A stretch of DNA of 64,000 bases. Origin: Ornithinibacillus sp. 4-3. GTDB lineage: Bacteria > Bacillota > Bacilli > Bacillales > Amphibacillaceae. The translations under genes were made by a program, and so were the position numbers. Every line of letters begins with the position of its first letter. The stretch's first letter is position 1. The DNA lies in NCBI RefSeq assembly GCF_040958695.1, contig NZ_CP162599.1, forward strand, positions 158,001 to 222,000. The letters are read 5' to 3'. Under the pieces are notes generated by a model. The model searched no databases and was not told the DNA's origin. It saw only the letters and a list, made by a program, of their open reading frames with translations. Of the stretch, positions 17,600-27,383 are shown piece by piece.

Positions 17600-18606
17600 C
17601 ACAGCAAAATAGAGATATTTCTGATGATTTGTTTACTCCAGATCCAATTGTTGGGAAAAAGGAATTACAAATTTCAGATGAACCTCAACTTAGTTTTTGG
17701 AAAGATGCATGGGTACGACTGAGAAGAAATAAAGGCGCTGTTATTAGTATCTTTTTACTACTTTTTATCATCGTCATGGCTTTTGTCGGACCGATGTTGA
17801 ATGATTATACGTATAAAGATCAAAATGTTGCACATTCCCATATGCCGCCAAAAGTCGCTGGACTTGAATGGTTAGGATTTGATGGGATCGATCGAAACGG
17901 AGTCGATCTTTATGCAGAACGTAATTTCGATGGAGCATACTGGTTTGGAACAGATCAGTTCGGTCGTGATATTTGGACACGTGTTTGGGAAGGAACAAAA
18001 ATATCGTTATATATTGCATTTTTAGCTGCATCCCTTGATTTAATCATTGGGGTAATTTATGGAGGAATCTCTTCTTTTTACGGAGGGCGTGTCGATAATG
18101 TCATGCAGCGAATTATTGAGGTTTTAGTTGGGATCCCAAACTTAATCTTAATTGTTTTGTTTATTTTAATTCTTGAACCGGGTATTTTATCTATCACGCT
18201 CGCACTCGTTATTACTGGGTGGGTTAATATGGCCCGTGTCGTGCGGGGGCAGCTACTACAGTTAAAAGGTCAAGAATTTGTATTAGCGTCTCGGGCATTA
18301 GGAGCGAGTGACTTTAAGCTTATTTCGAAACATTTACTCCCTAATGCACTCGGTTCCATTATTGTTACATTAATGTTCACGATTCCAACAGCTATTTTCT
18401 TTGAAGCGTTTTTAAGCTTTATTGGACTTGGACTTCAGCCACCACTCGCATCACTAGGAGTGTTAATTGATGATGGGTATAAAACAATGCAATTGCTTCC
18501 TTATAAAATGGTTTATCCAGCAATTATCATCAGTGTGATCATGATTAGCTTTAACGTGCTGGCAGATGGATTGCGAGATGCATTAGATCCGAAAATGCGG
18601 AAGTAG
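17596..18606 (+). CDS. oligopeptide ABC transporter permease (OppC type)
   Basis: A 336-residue partner permease with a long cytoplasmic N-terminus. An OppC_N segment is followed by a ~90-residue extracellular loop containing FGTDQFGRDIWTRV and five further membrane segments. The EAA loop is ASRALGASDFKLISKHLLPNALGSI. Translationally coupled to the preceding permease through ATGA overlap. Confidence 0.93.
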   Translation: MTQQNRDISDDLFTPDPIVGKKELQISDEPQLSFWKDAWVRLRRNKGAVISIFLLLFIIVMAFVGPMLNDYTYKDQNVAHSHMPPKVAGLEWLGFDGIDRNGVDLYAERNFDGAYWFGTDQFGRDIWTRVWEGTKISLYIAFLAASLDLIIGVIYGGISSFYGGRVDNVMQRIIEVLVGIPNLILIVLFILILEPGILSITLALVITGWVNMARVVRGQLLQLKGQEFVLASRALGASDFKLISKHLLPNALGSIIVTLMFTIPTAIFFEAFLSFIGLGLQPPLASLGVLIDDGYKTMQLLPYKMVYPAIIISVIMISFNVLADGLRDALDPKMRK

Positions 18607-18617
18607 GAGGAAAACAT

Positions 18618-19640
18618 GTGGAGAAGATTTTAACGGTAAACAATTTAGATGTCTCCTTTAAAACATATAACGGGGAAGCAAATGTATTACGAGGAGTGAA
18701 TTTCTCATTGGAGAAAGGGGAGACACTTGCAATTGTAGGTGAATCCGGCTCTGGAAAATCCGTTTCTGCTCGAACAATCATGCAATTGCTGCCTAAGCAA
18801 AACAGTGTGGTAAATGATGGAGAAGTTATGTTTGAAGGGAAGAACTTGCTCAAATACAGTGAAAGAGAGATGCGAAAAATTCGAGGATCTGCGATTTCAA
18901 TGGTCTTTCAGGATCCGATGACATCCTTAAACCCAACGATTTCAATTGGTAAGCAAATCATGGAAGGGCTACTGGAACATCAACCTTTAACAAAGAAAGA
19001 AGCATACAATGTTGCTGTAGGACTTATTGAAATGGTTGGAATTCCAAATGCAGAAACCCGAATGAAAGAATACCCCCATCAATTTTCAGGAGGAATGCGT
19101 CAACGGATTGTTGTAGCAATGGCGATTGCATGTAAACCAAAAATCCTTATTGCTGATGAGCCAACAACAGCATTAGATGTAACGATTCAAGCGCAAATTC
19201 TTGATTTAATGAGGGAATTACAAAATGAACTCGATACCTCGATTATTATTATTACACATGATTTGGGTGTTGTTGCAAATATGGCACAGCGCGTGGCAGT
19301 TATGTACGCAGGTCGAATCGTAGAAATTGGAACAGTGGACGAAATATTTTATGAGCCAAGACATCCTTATACGTGGGGATTATTAAGCTCGATGCCAAAA
19401 TTACATGAAGACGACAAAGAGCCTCTTGTGCCAATCGTCGGGTCACCTCCTGATTTAGAGCAGCCTATAAGTGGATGCCCATTTGCGCCAAGATGTCCTT
19501 ATGCGATGAAAGTGTGTCATTCACATGTGCCAGATCCATTTGAAGTATCAGATACACATGCTTCAGCTTGTTGGTTATTAGATGATCGGGCACCACGTGT
19601 GGAGATACCCGTAGGAATGGATGTGAGTGTAAATGAGTAG
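18618..19640 (+). CDS. oligopeptide ABC transporter ATPase (OppD type)
   Basis: A 340-residue ATPase with Walker A GESGSGKS, Q-loop FQDPMTSLNP, signature FSGGMRQR, Walker B ILIADEPTTALD and H-loop ITHDLG. The C-terminal oligopeptide-transporter extension has the cysteine cluster CPFAPRCPYAMKVC that binds an iron-sulfur cluster in this family. GTG start after TAGGAGGAAAACAT. Overlaps the next ATPase by eight bases. Confidence 0.94.
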   Translation: MEKILTVNNLDVSFKTYNGEANVLRGVNFSLEKGETLAIVGESGSGKSVSARTIMQLLPKQNSVVNDGEVMFEGKNLLKYSEREMRKIRGSAISMVFQDPMTSLNPTISIGKQIMEGLLEHQPLTKKEAYNVAVGLIEMVGIPNAETRMKEYPHQFSGGMRQRIVVAMAIACKPKILIADEPTTALDVTIQAQILDLMRELQNELDTSIIIITHDLGVVANMAQRVAVMYAGRIVEIGTVDEIFYEPRHPYTWGLLSSMPKLHEDDKEPLVPIVGSPPDLEQPISGCPFAPRCPYAMKVCHSHVPDPFEVSDTHASACWLLDDRAPRVEIPVGMDVSVNE

Positions 19641-20610
19641 TCAGGAAAAATTAGTTGAAATAACGAATGTAAAAAAGCATTTTCAACTGAAGAAAAAAAC
19701 AACTTTGCAAGCGGTTGATGGTGTCTCTTTTGATATATATCGAGGTGAAACACTAGGAGTGGTGGGTGAATCTGGTTGTGGAAAATCAACACTAGGTCGA
19801 ACAATTATTAGGCTATATCAACCAACATCAGGTGAGGTGCTGTTTAAAGGAAAAGATGTTGCAGGCAAATTATCGAAAAAAGAAGAACGGACGTTTCAAA
19901 AAGAAGTACAAATGATTTTCCAAGATCCATACTCTTCGCTTAATGCTCGAATGACAGTAAGTGAAATTGTATCGGAAGGGATTCAAATTCATGAACCAAA
20001 TTTGCCCAAAAAGAAGGTTGATGAACGTGTTTCTGAGTTGCTAGATAGTGTTGGCTTACATAAGCGATTCGCAAATCGCTATCCGCATGAATTTAGTGGA
20101 GGACAACGGCAACGAATTGGGATTGCTCGTGCATTAGCAGTTGACCCTGAATTTATTATTGCTGATGAGCCAATTGCTGCTCTGGATGTTTCTATTCAAG
20201 CGCAAATTGTTAACTTACTAAAAGAGCTACAAGAAGAAAAAGGTTTAACCTATTTATTTATTGCTCATGATTTATCTATGGTAAAACATATTAGTGACCG
20301 AGTTGCAGTAATGTATTTAGGTGGAATGGTTGAGCTCGCAACGAGTGATGAATTATACCATGACCCACTTCATCCCTATACAAAAGCTTTATTATCTGCG
20401 ATACCTGTTGCTGATCCAAGAATTGAGAGAACACGTGAACGAATTATTTTAGAAGGAACAGTACCAAGTCCAGTTAATCCACCAAGTGGCTGCCGTTTTC
20501 GAACACGTTGTCCACTTGCAATGGATATTTGTTCACAAGAAGTTCCAGAGTGGAAGGAACAGAAACCTAATCACTTTGTAGCATGTCATCTATACAACGA
20601 TGTAAATTAA
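19633..20610 (+). CDS. oligopeptide ABC transporter ATPase (OppF type)
   Basis: A 325-residue second ATPase with [42 protein letters not shown] and a C-terminal [14 protein letters not shown] cluster. It pairs with the preceding OppD-type ATPase in a heterodimeric motor. Confidence 0.94.
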   Translation: MSSQEKLVEITNVKKHFQLKKKTTLQAVDGVSFDIYRGETLGVVGESGCGKSTLGRTIIRLYQPTSGEVLFKGKDVAGKLSKKEERTFQKEVQMIFQDPYSSLNARMTVSEIVSEGIQIHEPNLPKKKVDERVSELLDSVGLHKRFANRYPHEFSGGQRQRIGIARALAVDPEFIIADEPIAALDVSIQAQIVNLLKELQEEKGLTYLFIAHDLSMVKHISDRVAVMYLGGMVELATSDELYHDPLHPYTKALLSAIPVADPRIERTRERIILEGTVPSPVNPPSGCRFRTRCPLAMDICSQEVPEWKEQKPNHFVACHLYNDVN

Positions 20611-20635
20611 TGAAAAAGAGGGAGGGTGTGTAATC

Positions 20636-21022
20636 ATGAAAAGATGGTGGCAAATAGGCATTATTGTAGGTCTAATAGCTATAGGTTCCTATGGTTATAT
20701 CGCCCTCACATCAGAACAAACTTCTTTAATTGATTGGCTTGATATGATTTTTATTATCGCTCTTATTTTTTTAGTTAGTGGTGCAGGACTTGTATTTATT
20801 TATAGTATGCCCTTTCAACGCCTCTCGTACAATTTCACATACTTTTTCTCGAAACTAAAACAGGGAAGTAAGATGGCAGATGAAATTGAACGAAAACAAA
20901 AAAATTATAAAGGCGATGAATTAGAGGAAAAGGAGAGACCTAGATGGACGACATCCCTTCTCTTATCAGGCATTATCCTAGCAGCATTTTCTATGATTTT
21001 ATCGTTGATGCAAAGCCTGTGA
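20636..21022 (+). CDS. DUF3899-like small membrane protein
   Basis: A 128-residue protein with membrane segments near residues 4-24, 35-58 and 105-126 and a charged cytoplasmic stretch (ADEIERKQKNYKGDELEEKE) between. It looks like the DUF3899 family, often found at the ends of bacillar opp/app operons. It follows OppF by 25 bases with its own AGGGAGGGTG site, so it is likely co-transcribed. Function unknown; an accessory role for the transporter is a guess. Confidence 0.75.
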   Translation: MKRWWQIGIIVGLIAIGSYGYIALTSEQTSLIDWLDMIFIIALIFLVSGAGLVFIYSMPFQRLSYNFTYFFSKLKQGSKMADEIERKQKNYKGDELEEKERPRWTTSLLLSGIILAAFSMILSLMQSL

Positions 21023-21168
21023 TGAAGGGAAATTTGAGATGTATCCATCTAGGAAATTTTGCAGACTAAAAATGATTTTTCAATGTATCTTTATTTTCAT
21101 TAATTCTCAAAAATAGTTAAAGAAGATCTCCACAATCCAAATTAACTAATAATTTTAAATAAAATAAA

Positions 21169-21241
21169 TTGACAAAAAATATTTATGTGATAGTATGTTT
21201 GTATATCAAAAATAATGAAATGATATTTCAATATATGAAAT
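21169..21241 (+). promoter_or_regulatory. promoter and 19-bp palindrome upstream of opp operon 2
   Basis: TTGACA (21169-21174), a 16-base spacer and TAGTAT (21191-21196). The palindrome ATATTTCAATATATGAAAT (21223-21241) follows and is identical to 14890-14908. The distance from the -35 to the palindrome differs by only one base between the two operons (56 versus 57). Confidence 0.7.
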
Positions 21242-21349
21242 TCTAAAACGTATATATCATAGAGTACATGCAAATAGATCACATTCACATATTAGAACGG
21301 ATAACAAAATACAATGTTTCAAATTTTTGTAAGTAAAATAGTGACCAAA

Positions 21350-21368
21350 ACTACCTTTTAAAGGTAGT
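21350..21368. promoter_or_regulatory. second perfect palindrome in opp2 leader
   Basis: ACTACCTTTTAAAGGTAGT is a 19-base sequence with perfect 8-base arms in the 466-base gap 21023-21488. It would lie in the untranslated leader of opp operon 2. There is no T-run, so a protein-binding site or RNA hairpin is more likely than a terminator. Confidence 0.5.
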
Positions 21369-21488
21369 AAACTCATCTGTGAAAGCGAATACATTTTTAT
21401 TTGAATATTGAAAAATTAGTTCTATAGAAAAGGATTTAGTACATATATATAAAGTAGACTCAACTATAGTAATGGGGTGTAAATTAAA

Positions 21489-22502
21489 TTGAACAAGACT
21501 TTATTAGAAATTAAAAATCTTAAAACATCGTTCAAAATAAATGATGAATATTATGCGGCTGTCGATGATGTGTCGTTGAATGTTAACGGTAATGAAGTAC
21601 TCGCTATTGTTGGAGAGTCAGGTTGCGGAAAAAGTGCATTAGCTTTTTCGATAACAGGATTACATACACGTGCGAAGATTGAAGGAGAGGTTATTTATAA
21701 GGGAAACGATATTGCTAACATAGGTCATAACAAAATGAATCGTTTGCGTGGAAGTGAAATTGGAATGATTTTTCAGGATCCATTAAAAGCATTAAATCCC
21801 TTAATGACAGTAGGAAATCAAATTGGAGAAACAATACTATTACATCATAAACACCTCTCGAAAAAACAACGATATAAAAGAACGATAGATTTATTAAAAA
21901 AAGTGGAAATACCCCGTCCCGAGTATACATATAATCAATATCCTCATGAGTTATCGGGTGGAATGAGACAAAGGGTTATCATCGCTACTGCAATTGCAAA
22001 TGGACCTGAATTATTAATAGCTGATGAACCCACCACAGCACTCGATGTAACTATTCAATCCCAAATTTTAGATTTAATGAAAGAATTAAAACAAGAAATT
22101 AATGCAGGTATTATGCTTATCACTCATGATTTAGGCGTTGTAGCAGAAATGGCAGATAGAGTAGCCGTGATGTATGCAGGTCAAATTGTAGAAATTGCAG
22201 ATGTATATACACTGTTTCAAAATCCATTACATCCATATACTAAATCATTATTTCAGTCCATACCAGCTGGTGATAATGTTAAATCAAAATTACATGCAAT
22301 TCACGGTATAGTACCTCCCCTGCAAGATTTACCACGTAATGGCTGTCGGTTTGCTGCCAGAATCCCATGGATCGATGAATCGGCTCATGAAGAAAATCCA
22401 GAGTTAACAGAAGTTGAACCAGGTCATTTTGTAAGATGTTCTTGTTATAAACATTTTTATTTCCCTGCGAGTAAGGAGGAAAGTCTTCATGACATTACTT
22501 GA
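21489..22502 (+). CDS. peptide ABC transporter ATPase (OppD/DppD type), operon 2
   Basis: A 337-residue ATPase with [45 protein letters not shown] and ITHDLG. The C-terminal cluster reads GCRFAARIPWIDESAHEENP: the usual CxFxxRCPxAxxxC cysteines are mostly replaced (only one Cys here plus CSC near the end), so the iron-sulfur cluster is probably lost. TTG start behind GGGGTG. First gene of an operon ordered D-F-B-C-A, unlike operon 1. Overlaps the next ATPase by 14 bases. Confidence 0.92.
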   Translation: MNKTLLEIKNLKTSFKINDEYYAAVDDVSLNVNGNEVLAIVGESGCGKSALAFSITGLHTRAKIEGEVIYKGNDIANIGHNKMNRLRGSEIGMIFQDPLKALNPLMTVGNQIGETILLHHKHLSKKQRYKRTIDLLKKVEIPRPEYTYNQYPHELSGGMRQRVIIATAIANGPELLIADEPTTALDVTIQSQILDLMKELKQEINAGIMLITHDLGVVAEMADRVAVMYAGQIVEIADVYTLFQNPLHPYTKSLFQSIPAGDNVKSKLHAIHGIVPPLQDLPRNGCRFAARIPWIDESAHEENPELTEVEPGHFVRCSCYKHFYFPASKEESLHDIT

Positions 22503-23427
22503 GGTAAAAGACTTAAAGATTCACTTCCCAATAAGGGGAGGAATTTTTAAAAGAATAGTAGATCATGTGAAAGCTGTTGATGGAGTTACTTTTCATATTG
22601 AGCAAGGAAAAACATATGGACTTGTTGGAGAGTCTGGGTCTGGTAAAACTACTACAGGTAGAGCAATTATTGGTTTGAATGATATTACTTCAGGAGAAAT
22701 TCTTTTTCAAGGAAAAAATATAACAGATTTTAAACGTTCTGATTTTGATATCAGAAAAGATATTCAAATGATTTTTCAGGATCCCTTTTCTTCATTGAAT
22801 CCTAAAAAAAGAGTGAAAGATATCATTGCTGAACCTCATCGGAATGCATATAAGTTATCAAAGGAAGAAGAGAAGAAACGCGTATATGAATTATTAGAGC
22901 AAGTGGGGCTAAGCGCAGCTAGTATTTATAAATATCCGCATGAATTTTCAGGGGGACAGCTGCAACGTATAGGAATTGCTCGGGCCATCGCGCTAAACCC
23001 TAAATTAATTATTGCTGATGAACCTGTTTCGGCATTGGATGTTTCTATTCAAGCACAAGTTTTAAACTTCATGCAAGACATACAAAAGGAATTGAATTTA
23101 ACTTATTTAATCATTAGTCATGACTTAGGAGTTATTAAACATATGAGTGATCATATTGGGGTTATGTATAAGGGGAGATTTATTGAGCAAGGATTGGCTG
23201 ATGAAGTTTTTGAAAATCCCCAGCATATTTATACAAAACGACTTATATCTGCAATTCCAGATATCAATCCTCAGAATCGAGAGGAGCAAATAAAGATTCG
23301 TCAAAAGATCCAAAAGGAATATAAAGATTCCTACGATTATTACTTTAATACAGATGGTTTGGCTAGGGAGTTAGTAAAAATCTCTGAAACACATACCGCA
23401 GCTATACCTAAGAAAGGAAGTAAATAG
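22489..23427 (+). CDS. peptide ABC transporter ATPase (OppF/DppF type), operon 2
   Basis: A 312-residue ATPase with GESGSGKTT, FQDPFSSLNPKK, FSGGQLQR, LIIADEPVSALD and ISHDLG. The C-terminus is lysine-rich and lacks the cysteine cluster seen in the operon 1 partner. It starts at an ATG behind AAGGAGGAAAG, inside the preceding gene's 3' end. Both ATPases of this operon therefore lack the full Fe-S motif. Confidence 0.92.
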   Translation: MTLLEVKDLKIHFPIRGGIFKRIVDHVKAVDGVTFHIEQGKTYGLVGESGSGKTTTGRAIIGLNDITSGEILFQGKNITDFKRSDFDIRKDIQMIFQDPFSSLNPKKRVKDIIAEPHRNAYKLSKEEEKKRVYELLEQVGLSAASIYKYPHEFSGGQLQRIGIARAIALNPKLIIADEPVSALDVSIQAQVLNFMQDIQKELNLTYLIISHDLGVIKHMSDHIGVMYKGRFIEQGLADEVFENPQHIYTKRLISAIPDINPQNREEQIKIRQKIQKEYKDSYDYYFNTDGLARELVKISETHTAAIPKKGSK

Positions 23428-23428
23428 C

Positions 23429-24391
23429 ATGTGGAAATTTATAATACGAAGATTACTCATCATGATTCCTCAAATAGCTATTTTAAGTATTTTTATTTTT
23501 ATTCTAGCTAAATTAATGCCTGGGGATGCTTTAACTGGAATGATAGAACCAGGCGTAGATCCAGCTAGACTTGTAGAGTTAAGAGAACAATTGGGATTAA
23601 ATAATCCTTGGTATGTGCAATACATCGATTGGGTTAAAAATATATTTCAAGGTGATTTTGGGCGATCCTTTCAATTTAAAGTACCTGTTACAACTGTAAT
23701 TGGGGAGCGGCTTGCTAATACATTTTGGCTATCATTAGCCACCTTAATTTTAACGTATTTATTAGCTATCCCGCTTGGTATTATCAGTGGAAGATATAAT
23801 GATACTTGGATTGACCGTCTTGTTACTGGTTATACATATGTAGGGTTCGCCATTCCAATCTTTATTTTCGGATTAATCATGGTTTGGGTTTTTGGATTCC
23901 AATTAAATTGGTTTCCAACTAGTGGAAGCGTTTCTCCTAATGCGGTTCCAGGTACCTTTGATTATGTGTTAAGTAAAATTAGACATTTATTACTTCCGGC
24001 ATTATCAATGAGTCTAATCGCTGTTGTCGGAACAGTGCAATATTTGCGAAATGAAATTATTGATACAAAGCATAAGGATTTTATTATAACAGCAAGATCT
24101 AAAGGGGCTTCAGAATCAAGAATATATAATCGTCATATTTTAAGAAATTCATTAATACCTATTGCCGCTTTTTTTGGTTATGAGATAACAGGATTAATTG
24201 GAGGCACCATTTTTATTGAAAGTATTTTTAGTTATCCAGGTATGGGGCAATTATTTATCCAGTCTATCCATTTACGAGACTTTAGTGTAGTAACAGCACT
24301 TGTTTTATTATTTGGTGTAGCAGCAGTTTTAGGTGCTTTGCTTTCCGATATTATATTAAGCTATGTTGATCCACGTATCCGCATAAAATAA
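23429..24391 (+). CDS. peptide ABC transporter permease (OppB/DppB type), operon 2
   Basis: A 320-residue permease with six membrane segments, N-terminal FIIRRLLIMIPQIAIL and EAA loop TARSKGASESRIYNRHILRNSLIPIAA. Starts one base after the preceding stop, with the ribosome site AAGGAAG within that gene. Confidence 0.93.
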   Translation: MWKFIIRRLLIMIPQIAILSIFIFILAKLMPGDALTGMIEPGVDPARLVELREQLGLNNPWYVQYIDWVKNIFQGDFGRSFQFKVPVTTVIGERLANTFWLSLATLILTYLLAIPLGIISGRYNDTWIDRLVTGYTYVGFAIPIFIFGLIMVWVFGFQLNWFPTSGSVSPNAVPGTFDYVLSKIRHLLLPALSMSLIAVVGTVQYLRNEIIDTKHKDFIITARSKGASESRIYNRHILRNSLIPIAAFFGYEITGLIGGTIFIESIFSYPGMGQLFIQSIHLRDFSVVTALVLLFGVAAVLGALLSDIILSYVDPRIRIK

Positions 24392-24415
24392 AGAAATGAA
24401 TTTGAGGTGATAACA

Positions 24416-25318
24416 ATGGGGAATGCTTCAACTGCAGAACAAACCCATCAAAAAAGTAAAAGTCCAAATGGTGCTCTAATTATATGGAGAGAAGTAGTTC
24501 GAGATAAGATAGCCTTAATTTCATTAATATTTCTAGTGTTAGTAACGTTATTTGTGTACGGAGCTGCTATTATCCTAGATCACGATGAAATTGTTAAGGT
24601 AGATTTATTTTCTATTTATGAAGCCCCGTCAGCCGAATTTTGGCTAGGAACGGATTATGGGGGTAGGGACGTATTTGGACAATTAATTATTGGAACACGT
24701 AATTCCTTAACCATTGGATTTATTGTAACAATTTTAGCAGGAATTATTGGAATAGTGGTAGGGATAGTTTCTGGTTATTATGGTAAAAACGTTGATAATG
24801 CTCTTATGCGTGTTGTTGACTTTTTCATGATCTTACCGTTTCTAATGTTAGTAATTGTATTTGTTTCTATTGTTCCTAAATATAGTATTCTTTCATTTAC
24901 TTTGATTATGACAGCTTTTCTCTGGATGGGTAAAGCCCGACTTATTCGTTCGCGTACTTTACAGGAGACGGAAATGGAATACGTGCAAGCATCTAAAACA
25001 TTAGGGTCGTCTAACCTTAAAATCATGTTTACTCAAATCATGCCAAACTTGATGTCATTAATTATTGTAAATATGACGCTAAGTTTGGCGAATAATATCG
25101 GCCTTGAATCAGGACTCTCTTTCTTAGGTTTTGGTTTTCCAGAGGATACACCAAGCTTAGGAACACTTCTAAGTTATTCAACAGATCCACAAACATTAGA
25201 ACATAGGTGGTGGATATGGCTACCAGCAGGAATCTTAATCTTATTATTAATGTTGAGTGTTAATAATGTTGGTCAAGCGTTAAAGCGTGCCACTGATGCA
25301 AGACAGCGAAAGGAGTGA
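24416..25318 (+). CDS. peptide ABC transporter permease (OppC/DppC type), operon 2
   Basis: A 300-residue permease. An extracellular loop contains LGTDYGGRDVFGQLI and the EAA loop is ASKTLGSSNLKIMFTQIMPNLMSLI. I chose the ATG at 24416 with GAGGTGA seven bases upstream; the GTG at 24407 belongs to that ribosome site. Confidence 0.92.
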   Translation: MGNASTAEQTHQKSKSPNGALIIWREVVRDKIALISLIFLVLVTLFVYGAAIILDHDEIVKVDLFSIYEAPSAEFWLGTDYGGRDVFGQLIIGTRNSLTIGFIVTILAGIIGIVVGIVSGYYGKNVDNALMRVVDFFMILPFLMLVIVFVSIVPKYSILSFTLIMTAFLWMGKARLIRSRTLQETEMEYVQASKTLGSSNLKIMFTQIMPNLMSLIIVNMTLSLANNIGLESGLSFLGFGFPEDTPSLGTLLSYSTDPQTLEHRWWIWLPAGILILLLMLSVNNVGQALKRATDARQRKE

Positions 25319-25385
25319 TGCATTTTTCACGCCCCATGTGTATGAGTTGTTATGAACCACAAATAAAAAGTAAGGAGTTGATGGC

Positions 25386-27239
25386 ATGAAGAAAAAGCAT
25401 TTATTTAAATTGTTGATTTTATTGATGGCTGCTTGTTTGATGTTAGTAGCATGTTCTGATGACTCATCAAATGATACTGATTCAAATGACAATGCTCAAC
25501 CTGATTCGAATAAAAATGACAATGATACTGATTCAGATGATGATGCTGAACCTGATTCAGATAGTGATGGCACTTATTCTATTGAGGATTTTAAGGCAAC
25601 AAAAACAAATGAAGGCGAACCAATGGATGGTGGAGAAATTACTGTAGGATTAGTATCAAGTACTCCATTCGCAGGTACACTTCTACATGTGTTTTATGTA
25701 ATGTCTATTGACGATACCATTATGGGATGGTTTCAAGATGGAATTCTAGAAAAGGATGAAAACTTTAATTATACGCAAGATGGACCTGCTACATTTGAAA
25801 TTGATGAAAGTAAAAAAGTATGGACCATAACAATTAGAGATAATGTTAATTGGCACGATGGAGAGCCTCTAAAAGCAGAAGATTTAGAGTTTGCATATGA
25901 GATAATCGGTCACCCGGATTATGAAGGTTCATGGTATGGATCAGATGAAAGAAATGTGGAAGGTATGGAGGAATATCATGCAGGTGAAGCAGATTCGATT
26001 TCCGGAATTAAAGTAATTGATGAAAAGACGATAGAAATAACATTCTTAGAAGCAGATCCATTTGTAGATATTTGGAGAAGCCCTGTACCAAAACATATTT
26101 TTGGTGATATGACATTAGATGAGATGGCTGCAGCTCCAGAAGTACGCGAACGCCCTATCGGTTATGGACCATTTAAAGTAGAGCGTATCGTACCAGGGGA
26201 ATCTGTAGTCCTTACTAAAAATGAGGATTATTGGCGTGGAGAACCAAATCTAGATCAAGTAACATTGAAAGTTATCGATCCAAGCAACGTAGTTCAAGAG
26301 GTAAAGACTGGTGGAGTGGATATAACACCTTTTGAAATTACAGCATATCCAGATAATGATGATTTAACCAACGTAGAAATATTAGCTGATACATCAAATG
26401 GTATCCAATTTATTGATTTTGTCATGGGAACTTGGGATGAAGCAACGAACGAAGTTAAACCTGATCCATCTATGAAAATGGCGAATAAGAATTTAAGGCA
26501 AGCAATGTGGCATGCTGTTGATACTGGAAGAGTAGTGGAACAATTTTATCATGGATTAATCCCTAAGGGAACAACAATGATTGCACCTTTCTATGGAGAG
26601 TATCATGATACAACAAATCCTGGTCGAGAATATGATCCAGAAAAAGCTAATCAATTACTAGATGAAGCCGGTTATGAATGGGCTGATGGAGAAGATTACC
26701 GAACAGATCCTGATGGAAATGAATTAACAATTATATTCGCAGCTACTTCCGGTGGCGATATAGCGGAACCAATGGCTAAGTATTATATGCAGGCATGGGG
26801 CGAAATAGGGCTCAATGTTGAATTATATAATGGACGTTTGATGGAAACTAATAACTTCTACGACATGCTTAACTCTAGAGATGATTACGAAGTAGATGTA
26901 GTTCTATCAAGCTTTGGTCAATTCAGTAACCCAGATCCAAGAATTTTTAATGGGAAAGACAGTATGTTCAACTATCCTAGATACCAAAGTGAGGAATCTA
27001 ACGCACTACTAGAGGCAGCTGGAAGTATAGAAGGATTTGATAATGATTTTCTCATCGATACTTATAATAAATGGCAGGAATTGATGGTTGAAGAAGTACC
27101 ACGTTTCCCAACAAGATATGGTACAGCAATGAGAGCTGTTAATAATAGAGTTGTAAACTATACAATAGATAGAGCGGAGAAAATTTATTATCATCAGCTT
27201 GGAGTAACACAAGATGAGCCATATGTTGATGGTAATTAA
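25386..27239 (+). CDS. peptide ABC transporter substrate-binding lipoprotein, operon 2
   Basis: A 617-residue lipoprotein with signal FKLLILLMAACLMLVAC and lipobox LVAC. A highly acidic linker follows, in which a 17-residue unit beginning DTDS is repeated (DNA 25473-25523 and 25524-25574, 51 bases each). The SBP_bac_5 domain follows, with NVNWHDGEPLKAEDLEFAYE. It is longer than OppA of operon 1 and not closely similar to it, so the two systems probably take different peptides. It is the last transporter gene, followed by a hairpin and a peptidase-like gene. Confidence 0.92.
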   Translation: MKKKHLFKLLILLMAACLMLVACSDDSSNDTDSNDNAQPDSNKNDNDTDSDDDAEPDSDSDGTYSIEDFKATKTNEGEPMDGGEITVGLVSSTPFAGTLLHVFYVMSIDDTIMGWFQDGILEKDENFNYTQDGPATFEIDESKKVWTITIRDNVNWHDGEPLKAEDLEFAYEIIGHPDYEGSWYGSDERNVEGMEEYHAGEADSISGIKVIDEKTIEITFLEADPFVDIWRSPVPKHIFGDMTLDEMAAAPEVRERPIGYGPFKVERIVPGESVVLTKNEDYWRGEPNLDQVTLKVIDPSNVVQEVKTGGVDITPFEITAYPDNDDLTNVEILADTSNGIQFIDFVMGTWDEATNEVKPDPSMKMANKNLRQAMWHAVDTGRVVEQFYHGLIPKGTTMIAPFYGEYHDTTNPGREYDPEKANQLLDEAGYEWADGEDYRTDPDGNELTIIFAATSGGDIAEPMAKYYMQAWGEIGLNVELYNGRLMETNNFYDMLNSRDDYEVDVVLSSFGQFSNPDPRIFNGKDSMFNYPRYQSEESNALLEAAGSIEGFDNDFLIDTYNKWQELMVEEVPRFPTRYGTAMRAVNNRVVNYTIDRAEKIYYHQLGVTQDEPYVDGN

Positions 27240-27277
27240 GAGATAACAGAAAATATTTTTTGGTTTAGAGGTTTAGT

Positions 27278-27323
27278 TTTGTATCTGTTCATATACTTTA
27301 CTTAGTGTGTGGGCAGATACAAA
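27278..27323 (+). terminator. intercistronic hairpin after binding protein, operon 2
   Basis: TTTGTATCTG and CAGATACAAA form a perfect 10-bp stem with a 26-base loop, followed by TATTTAT. Its place after the binding-protein gene parallels the hairpin in operon 1; it may attenuate or stabilise the mRNA. Confidence 0.5.
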
Positions 27324-27383
27324 TATTTATGATTTTGAGTGTTGTTCATTTTTGAAAGGTAACTAAAGGGGGATAAAACCTAG

